A stretch of 11,414 nucleotides of DNA from positions 1-11,414 of the forward strand of contig DAJP01000014.1 in NCBI GenBank assembly GCA_002496355.1. Reading direction: 5' to 3'. Position 1 is the stretch's first letter; the number at the start of each line of letters is the position of its first letter. Positions 7,190 to 11,414 of the stretch are shown here, piece after piece. This stretch comes from Euryarchaeota archaeon UBA346 (GTDB lineage: Archaea > Thermoplasmatota > E2 > DHVEG-1). The notes beneath the pieces were generated by a model. The model saw nothing but the letters and a program-made list of their open reading frames with translations. It was not told the DNA's origin and did no database searches. The position numbers were made by a program, and so were the translations under genes.

Positions 7190-8383
7190 TTACTGTTTTA
7201 CGCGTTTCAACAATGTTGGAGCTAAAGAAAGCAGAGAAGGTGCAGTCTTAAGAAGAGGAAACGCGAGGCGCGAAGGGTAATCAATATCGCCATAGGTATT
7301 GATTGCCTCGATGGTTTTTTGAGTATTGAGTTTTTGTATGTATTTGTTGAACTGACTGTCGGTGAGACGGGCAAAGACGCTTCTGAAACGCATCCCAAGA
7401 GAGAGTTCTCGACCGATCTCTTTTGTCCATGCAGTATGATACCTTGTTAAGAATTCCTCGTCGAAGCGCTGTTTTTGGAATGTTTCCTCAGCGATGATGC
7501 TACAGTGAGATGCACAGAGTAACCCGGGGTAGATACCTCCTCCCGAGGTCGGTTTGACCTGGGCGGCTGCGTCTCCGACGATCATGACGTGATCTGTGGC
7601 TGTTTTTTTCAGTGGACCTAGGGGGATGGTCCCACCGAATCGTTTCATGATGGTTGCCCCTTGTAACAGTGGTTGTTGTGACAGGGTTGTATAATAGTGC
7701 TGAAGAGAATGTGTGTGTTGTTTTCCGATGCATAATCCGATACGTGCGGTGGTGCCTTTTTCATTGGTTGGGATGACCCAGGCGAAAAACCCTGGGGCGA
7801 TGGTGCGTCCTACGAAAATGTGGACGTATTTCGGATCCAGGAGGGTATCTGAGATTTCTGCACTGATTCCATGGAGTTTTTCGATTGGTTGAGGAAAACC
7901 TAAGCTGTCTCGTACGTGCGAATGGGCACCGTCCGCTCCGATGAGAAGCTGGCAGTGAACAGACATCATTAGTTCATCATGCTGGAGGTCTAAAGTGACA
8001 CCGGAGTGCTGTTTCTTTGCTGTGATGAACTTATGATTCTGTAGAATCGTTGCACCTGCTTTCTGTGCGTTTCGTGCGATACACCCATCGAACTTCTGAC
8101 GATCAATGACAAGGGCATGGACTTTGTTACCACCAACGGTGAGCAGGGTGCCTTTAGGGCTGTGAATGATTGCCCCATAAATCGTGTTCTGAACAATGTC
8201 CTCTTGAGAACAGTTGGTGATATCCAGTACGCGTCTGGTGACAAGACCTGCACAATGGATAGGTTCTCCGATGGTGTGATGCTCTTCAAACACGGCGACC
8301 TGTCGTCCTTTGGACGCAAGCTGTTCTGCAATGTAGCAGCCGATTGGTCCTGCGCCGGCAATCGCGATCTCGTACTGTTCCAT
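7190..8383 (-). CDS. Geranylgeranyl reductase family FAD-dependent oxidoreductase
   Basis: The 397-residue flavoprotein fits the family that saturates the double bonds of geranylgeranyl chains; in archaea its main role is hydrogenating the isoprenoid tails of membrane ether lipids. The FAD-binding Rossmann motif is GAGPIG (10-15), ending in the acidic VFEEH (31-35). It is followed by GEPIHCAG (39-46), the second FAD motif GADGAHSHVR (about 147-156), and GDAAAQVKPTSGGGIYPG (about 268-285), which contacts FAD. GFFAWVIP corresponds to the YxWxFP substrate motif of the family, with Y replaced by F. Archaea often hold several paralogues, so the exact substrate (lipid, dolichol or quinone side chain) is open. 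The start at ATG 8383 lies a few bases after the predicted transcription start, making it nearly leaderless. The stop is TAA, two bases from the convergent neighbour's stop. Confidence 0.88.
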   Translation of the reverse strand: MEQYEIAIAGAGPIGCYIAEQLASKGRQVAVFEEHHTIGEPIHCAGLVTRRVLDITNCSQEDIVQNTIYGAIIHSPKGTLLTVGGNKVHALVIDRQKFDGCIARNAQKAGATILQNHKFITAKKQHSGVTLDLQHDELMMSVHCQLLIGADGAHSHVRDSLGFPQPIEKLHGISAEISDTLLDPKYVHIFVGRTIAPGFFAWVIPTNEKGTTARIGLCIGKQHTHSLQHYYTTLSQQPLLQGATIMKRFGGTIPLGPLKKTATDHVMIVGDAAAQVKPTSGGGIYPGLLCASHCSIIAEETFQKQRFDEEFLTRYHTAWTKEIGRELSLGMRFRSVFARLTDSQFNKYIQKLNTQKTIEAINTYGDIDYPSRLAFPLLKTAPSLLSLAPTLLKRVKQ

Positions 8384-8406
8384 TGATGTTCAGAATATCA
8401 ATAAAG

Positions 8407-8418
8407 ATTTATAATAAA
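8407..8418. promoter_or_regulatory. Shared near-palindromic TATA between divergent genes
   Basis: ATTTATAATAAA reads TTTATAAT on the plus strand and ATTATAAAT on the minus strand. At about 25 bases it predicts starts near 8387 for the reductase (ATG 8383) and at 8438 for the plus gene, whose ATG is exactly 8438. Both transcripts would be leaderless or nearly so. Confidence 0.5.
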
Positions 8419-8437
8419 CACGGTATTACAGGGACGC

Positions 8438-8821
8438 ATGGTTTTGAGAATTAATATTGTATTGATGACTTCAGTATATATTGGTAACATATTCTTTTTT
8501 AATAAGAAAAAAGAGGACACGGAACAACAGAAATCTACTGAGAATGTTGATCCTTCCATGATCTGTAAGTTTGTTGTTGATGGTGCTGGGAAAAAAATAG
8601 GGGAGAGCGTGTCGATCGATCATGATGTATTGATCATCAAGTCAGGGTCATTGTTTCTTGGGGTGCCTTTAAAACATGTTGAGTCTGGTGAGAAAACATT
8701 GATGGTGAAAGGTATCTTTGATTTCACAAAGGCTTATGAACTGGGTGAGAAATGGCGGAAGGAATCGTACCGTGAGATGAAGAACCATGAGCCTTTGGAA
8801 GAGAAATCAAAGCGATTTTGA
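8438..8821 (+). CDS. Small conserved archaeal protein, PRC-barrel-like (possibly DUF5749)
   Basis: The 127-residue product has a hydrophobic N-terminal stretch (about residues 4-22, INIVLMTSVYIGNIFFF) followed by a lysine/glutamate-rich linker. A compact beta-rich domain then runs from about residue 40 to 95 with GKKIGESVSIDHDVLIIKSG and FLGVPLKHVE. A helical, charged end follows, FTKAYELGEKWRKES. The beta part resembles the PRC-barrel-like archaeal family I recall as DUF5749; that name is from memory and uncertain. The N-terminus could be a membrane anchor. The ATG coincides with the predicted transcription start, so the mRNA is probably leaderless. The end overlaps the pth2 start by 35 bases, so the two are one operon. 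No enzymatic residues are apparent, and no function is assigned. Confidence 0.7.
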   Translation: MVLRINIVLMTSVYIGNIFFFNKKKEDTEQQKSTENVDPSMICKFVVDGAGKKIGESVSIDHDVLIIKSGSLFLGVPLKHVESGEKTLMVKGIFDFTKAYELGEKWRKESYREMKNHEPLEEKSKRF

Positions 8822-9170
8822 CTATAAAATGGTGATTGTGACGCGTTCGGATCTTGCGCTTTCTGCAGGGAAGCTTGCTGTACAAGTGTCTCATGCAGCG
8901 GTGGACTGTGCTCTTTTGACGAAGAAGAACAAATCTGAGTGGTTCTCGAAATGGAGGCGGGAGGGAGCAAAGAAAGTCGTGGTGAAGGTCGCCGATCTTG
9001 ATGATTTCTTTCCGTTGAAGGAAAAAGCGGAGAATCTTGGTATCTGCACATCGATCATTACCGATGCAGGACATACAGAGATCCCTGAAGGGACTCAGAC
9101 GGTCCTGGGGATCGGGCCTGCCCCGAGTAATCTCATTGATCAAGTCACTGGTCAGTTACCATTATTATAG
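8787..9170 (+). CDS. pth2: Peptidyl-tRNA hydrolase, archaeal/eukaryotic type (Pth2)
   Basis: This cytoplasmic enzyme cleaves the ester bond of peptidyl-tRNAs released prematurely from ribosomes, recycling tRNA. The 127-residue product is close to the usual length of about 115-125. The family core is clear: YKMVIVTRSDL (13-23), AGKLAVQVSHAAVD (27-40) with the conserved lysine and histidine, and TDAGHTEIPEGTQTVLGIGP (92-111), which contains the conserved aspartate and the TxIPxGTxTVLxIGP signature. The start at ATG 8787 lies inside the previous gene, suggesting coupled translation. A start at the internal M15 (8829) would cut close to the first strand and is less likely. The stop is TAG, the only TAG among the intact genes here; the frame would run about 20 codons further to a TAA. 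Confidence 0.94.
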   Translation: MSLWKRNQSDFDYKMVIVTRSDLALSAGKLAVQVSHAAVDCALLTKKNKSEWFSKWRREGAKKVVVKVADLDDFFPLKEKAENLGICTSIITDAGHTEIPEGTQTVLGIGPAPSNLIDQVTGQLPLL

Positions 9171-9215
9171 GATAATAGAAATGAGAGACAATGGACACTT
9201 TGGTTGTCTTTATTA

Positions 9216-9974
9216 TTAAAATTCTTTTAAGGTCCTCTGCCGATTGTCTGGTAAAACAATTTTTCGTTCGACCTCTCGCCATTCCAATCCGTGTTCCTCA
9301 AGGAGTTTTTTTACCATGTCAGGGACGCGTGGCGCGCATAGGATGCCACGGACCTTTGGTTCCTTACGGTCTTTTTTTATGTCGGTGACGTACATACGAA
9401 GCTGATGGACAGAACTGATCGTCGCAAGACTTCGCTTGACTTCGATGACCACGGGCACATGGTTCTTATCAATCCCGTACAAATCAATGGACCCGGTTTT
9501 CACTGGTTTTTCCCGTTTCACGATCCGAAGTCCGACTTCGATGATGGACGGGTCACTGACGATCTGGTTGACGACATCGATTTCCATCCCAGAGATGATG
9601 AGGTTCGCTTTGTCAACAAGCGATGTCGCTGTCACTAGTTTGAGCTGTCGGAAGGTCACCTTCATCTTCTCTGCGGGTTTGAGGTGCCGACAATTCAGAA
9701 TGAGTTGATCGTCTTTTGTCTTGAATTCGGTGATGCTGCCGGTCGGCTGCCAGTTCACCGGCTCACGCATCACGGGCTGATGGACCAGTACGGTGCCATC
9801 CTGCTTGATCATAATCAGTCGCTCCCCCCAGTCGAGCAATGATTTCGCACGCCCGTGATAATCCACCAAACATTCTCCCATCACCAGTAGCATGGTTTTC
9901 TCTGGCCGGGAGGTATGATGCTCCTTGATAAAATGCAGCGCATCTGACGCGGTTGGATGAAGAACGGTATGCAT
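9216..9974 (-). CDS. nucS: Endonuclease NucS/EndoMS
   Basis: This archaeal repair nuclease cuts both strands at mismatches and also acts on branched DNA, in concert with the PCNA clamp. The 252-residue product has the two expected parts. The N-terminal DNA-binding domain has R42, R70 and W75, matching the residues known for single-strand contact in the Pyrococcus enzyme. The C-terminal PD-(D/E)xK nuclease domain has GSIDLYGID (D164), VIEVKR (E178, K180) and QLRMY (Q191, Y195). The last residues, QRTLKEF (246-252), fit the QxxLxxF pattern of a PCNA-interacting peptide. The start at ATG 9974 is well set by AAGGAG (9987-9982), seven bases before it. It lies 39 bases after orc1/cdc6 on the same strand, so the two are probably cotranscribed. 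The stop is TAA. Confidence 0.95.
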   Translation of the reverse strand: MHTVLHPTASDALHFIKEHHTSRPEKTMLLVMGECLVDYHGRAKSLLDWGERLIMIKQDGTVLVHQPVMREPVNWQPTGSITEFKTKDDQLILNCRHLKPAEKMKVTFRQLKLVTATSLVDKANLIISGMEIDVVNQIVSDPSIIEVGLRIVKREKPVKTGSIDLYGIDKNHVPVVIEVKRSLATISSVHQLRMYVTDIKKDRKEPKVRGILCAPRVPDMVKKLLEEHGLEWREVERKIVLPDNRQRTLKEF

Positions 9975-9981
9975 CGCGAAA

Positions 9982-9987
9982 CTCCTT
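9982..9987 (-). promoter_or_regulatory. Strong ribosome binding site of nucS
   Basis: AAGGAG on the minus strand lies seven bases before the nucS ATG. No TATA-like element is visible in the 39-base gap, which supports an operon with orc1/cdc6. Confidence 0.65.
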
Positions 9988-10013
9988 AGCTTTTCAGACG
10001 GTGACGTTTTAGG

Positions 10014-11279
10014 TTAGACGGTGAGACGGGCCTGGCCTTTCATCTTGTAGTTGGCTAGTTCCTTGAACATGTCGTCTTCCTGAAGGACAGTCAAGAGGTC
10101 CTTTGATGAGGAGGAGGAAGCTATCTGAATTTCTGTGGTCCGTCCATGCCGACCCTTTGAAATCACACGGGCTGTGATGACACCAAGCATATCCAGCTCG
10201 GAGATGAGATCAGCGGTTCTCCGTTGTGTCAAACAGTTGTACCTCATTTTCTTACACAGTTCTCGATACACATCGTAGACTTCCCCGGTGGTGAGCGCTT
10301 GGGTGTTGCCCGCTTTCTTGTTCTGTTTATCAAGGATGAAAATCGAATACAGAACGAGCTTGGATTGATTCGGTAACGTGCGGACGACCTCGGTGATTCG
10401 GTCAAGTTCAATTTTGTTTTGTGCAAGACGCACATGAGACCGGGTGATTTTCGGAACTTTGCTTCGCTCTGCTAGTTCTGCGGATACTCTGAGGAGATCT
10501 AATGCTCGACGAGCGTCTCCGTGTTCCTGGGCAGACAAGGCGGCGCACAATGGGACGACGTCTTCTTCGATAACCCCTGGTTTAAGACCAGTATCTATCC
10601 TCGCTCGTAAAATATCCTGAAGCTGCTCCGCATCATAAGGATAGAAAATCATGCTTTCCTCTCCAAGGCTTGATTTGACGCGCGGGTCGAGAAAATCCGT
10701 GAACTTCAGATCATTGGAGATACCGATGACGGACACGCGGGCGTTTTCCAGTTCACTGTTGATACGGGTGAGGTTGTACAATGCCTCGTCGCCCTTTAGC
10801 TTATCGATTTCATCTAGAACGATGACGGTGACACTTTTTTCCTTGTCCATCATTGCTTTTACTTTCGTATAGACCTCATCGGTTGGCCATCCGGTGAAGG
10901 GGACATGGTCGTTCCATTCGTTGATGAACCGGTTCGCGATATTCTGCAGGAGACGGTATTGGGTGTCAACGATCTCGCAGTTCATGTAGATGAAATTGAC
11001 TTTCTTACCGGTCTGTTCACCTTTTTTCAACAGCTCTTTTCCAACGAATTTCACGACCGCTGTTTTCCCGGTCCCCGTCTTTCCGTAGATAAACACGTTT
11101 GACGGTGATTCTCCTTCTAGAGCTGGGACTAAAATGTTCGCAAGATCATTGATTTCCTTTTCTCGGTGTGGAAGGATCTCTGGCATATAGGATGATCTCA
11201 TGACTTCTCTGTCAGTGAACAACCTTTCATTGCTGAGTAGATGGCTGAATATGTCTCTGCTGATTGCCTCTTTTGGAAT
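10014..11279 (-). CDS. cdc6: Orc1/Cdc6 replication initiator, probable ATT start
   Basis: This AAA+ protein binds replication origins and helps load the MCM helicase. Counting from TTG 11222, the motifs are Walker A YGKTGTGKT (46-54), Walker B VIVLDEIDK (133-141), sensor 1 IGISND (166-171), sensor 2 GDARRALDLLR (235-245), and a C-terminal winged-helix region (about 290-380) with LTQRRTADLISELDMLGVI. The usual N-terminal pattern is a few residues, then LFxDREVxxxxYxPExLPHRE. TTG 11222 starts in the middle of it (codes L/M-FTDREV). The same frame stays open upstream and adds 19 codons, including DIFSHLLSNER, as expected for this family, but holds no ATG, GTG or TTG before a TGA at 11336-11334. 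An ATT at 11279 follows GGAGG by eight bases, so AUU initiation is proposed (421 residues); 402 residues if TTG is used. The stop is TAA. nucS follows in the operon. Confidence 0.93.
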   Translation of the reverse strand: MPKEAISRDIFSHLLSNERLFTDREVMRSSYMPEILPHREKEINDLANILVPALEGESPSNVFIYGKTGTGKTAVVKFVGKELLKKGEQTGKKVNFIYMNCEIVDTQYRLLQNIANRFINEWNDHVPFTGWPTDEVYTKVKAMMDKEKSVTVIVLDEIDKLKGDEALYNLTRINSELENARVSVIGISNDLKFTDFLDPRVKSSLGEESMIFYPYDAEQLQDILRARIDTGLKPGVIEEDVVPLCAALSAQEHGDARRALDLLRVSAELAERSKVPKITRSHVRLAQNKIELDRITEVVRTLPNQSKLVLYSIFILDKQNKKAGNTQALTTGEVYDVYRELCKKMRYNCLTQRRTADLISELDMLGVITARVISKGRHGRTTEIQIASSSSSKDLLTVLQEDDMFKELANYKMKGQARLTV

Positions 11280-11287
11280 AAAACACG

Positions 11288-11292
11288 CCTCC
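11288..11292 (-). promoter_or_regulatory. GGAGG site pointing to an ATT start for orc1/cdc6
   Basis: GGAGG (within GAGGAGG) is eight bases before ATT 11279-11277, an ideal spacing. No comparable site precedes TTG 11222, where the upstream bases read CTCAGCAATGAAAGG. Confidence 0.5.
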
Positions 11293-11316
11293 TCGTAAGG
11301 TTGTAAGGAGTTGCGG

Positions 11317-11325
11317 TATAATAAA
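11317..11325 (-). promoter_or_regulatory. TATA box of the orc1/cdc6-nucS operon
   Basis: The minus strand reads TTTATTATA. A start about 25 bases on, near 11296, would produce a short leader that begins just before the GAGGAGG. This fits initiation at 11279 rather than a long leader to 11222. Confidence 0.45.
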
Positions 11326-11336
11326 TTTTTGTGTCA

Positions 11337-11414
11337 ATTTTTGTCAGATTTTTCTCCTGTTGTAACAGAGACTGGGGGAGGGGATGATTTCGCATGGAAA
11401 CAGATAGCACGCGT
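11337..11414. other. Region upstream of orc1/cdc6, cut by the window edge
   Basis: It contains an inverted repeat, CTGTT-GT-AACAG at 11357-11368, a G-rich run CTGGGGGAGGGG (11373-11383 region) and TTTCGCATGGAAAC (11388-11401 region). Archaeal origins commonly lie next to orc1/cdc6 and carry G-run-containing origin recognition boxes, so an origin may begin here. No full consensus box is visible and only 78 bases are available. Confidence 0.25.

Noticed and set aside
8724..9143. Minus-strand frames of 139 and 105 codons
   Set aside because: They are antisense to the PRC-like gene and pth2, with no recognisable features.
9405..9708. Two overlapping plus-strand frames of 77 and 90 codons
   Set aside because: They lie antisense to nucS and mirror its codon pattern.
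11240..11287. GTG-initiated short upstream frame ending in TGA just before TTG 11222
   Set aside because: The GTG is only one base after GGAGG, too close for initiation, and the 19-codon peptide has no support.
11372..11402. Canonical origin recognition box
   Set aside because: The G-run lies on the wrong side of the GGAAAC half and the dyad is incomplete, so I kept it only as a weak lead.

Overview
The window reads as euryarchaeal chromosomal DNA, and the style fits an uncultured Thermoplasmatota-like lineage, although that placement is an inference. The archaeal signs are an Orc1/Cdc6 initiator, an endonuclease NucS/EndoMS, an archaeal-type peptidyl-tRNA hydrolase (Pth2), a short archaeal-type PRPP synthetase and a geranylgeranyl-reductase-family flavoprotein. 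TATA boxes sit about 25 bases before starts, and several genes look leaderless. No rRNA, tRNA or CRISPR array was seen. No gene-free stretch exceeds 300 bases; the longest is 1-220.

Left part (1-4064) is accessory. A transposase of the ISH3/IS4-like DDE type lies on the minus strand (221-1189) and appears to have lost its N-terminus. Immediately 5' of it is the beginning of an unrelated secreted-protein gene (signal peptide, strong RBS and TATA), broken at the junction. Divergently follows a secreted eight-bladed PQQ-like beta-propeller protein with a PKD-like domain and a short hydrophobic/aromatic tail (1470-3188). Next is a helix-turn-helix gene (3300-4064) split by one in-frame TAG with a long open frame beyond it.

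Middle part (3994-9170) is mostly housekeeping. It holds prs (minus), a 740-residue secreted or membrane-anchored protein of unknown function (plus), a GGR-family FAD oxidoreductase (minus), a small archaeal conserved protein and pth2 (plus). Two near-palindromic TATA elements (about 4919-4929 and 8407-8418) appear to serve divergent gene pairs. Convergent genes are packed tightly, with only two bases between stops at 7187/7190.

Right part (9216-11414) is a replication/repair operon on the minus strand: orc1/cdc6, then 39 bases, then nucS. NucS carries a C-terminal QxxLxxF peptide resembling a PCNA-interacting motif. The orc1/cdc6 frame has no ATG or GTG that would include the conserved N-terminal segment. 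It does have an ATT codon eight bases after a GGAGG, itself placed correctly downstream of a TATA box, suggesting AUU initiation. The most notable observations are this start, the TAG-split gene, the transposase/secreted-gene junction and the alternative hairpins at 63-115.
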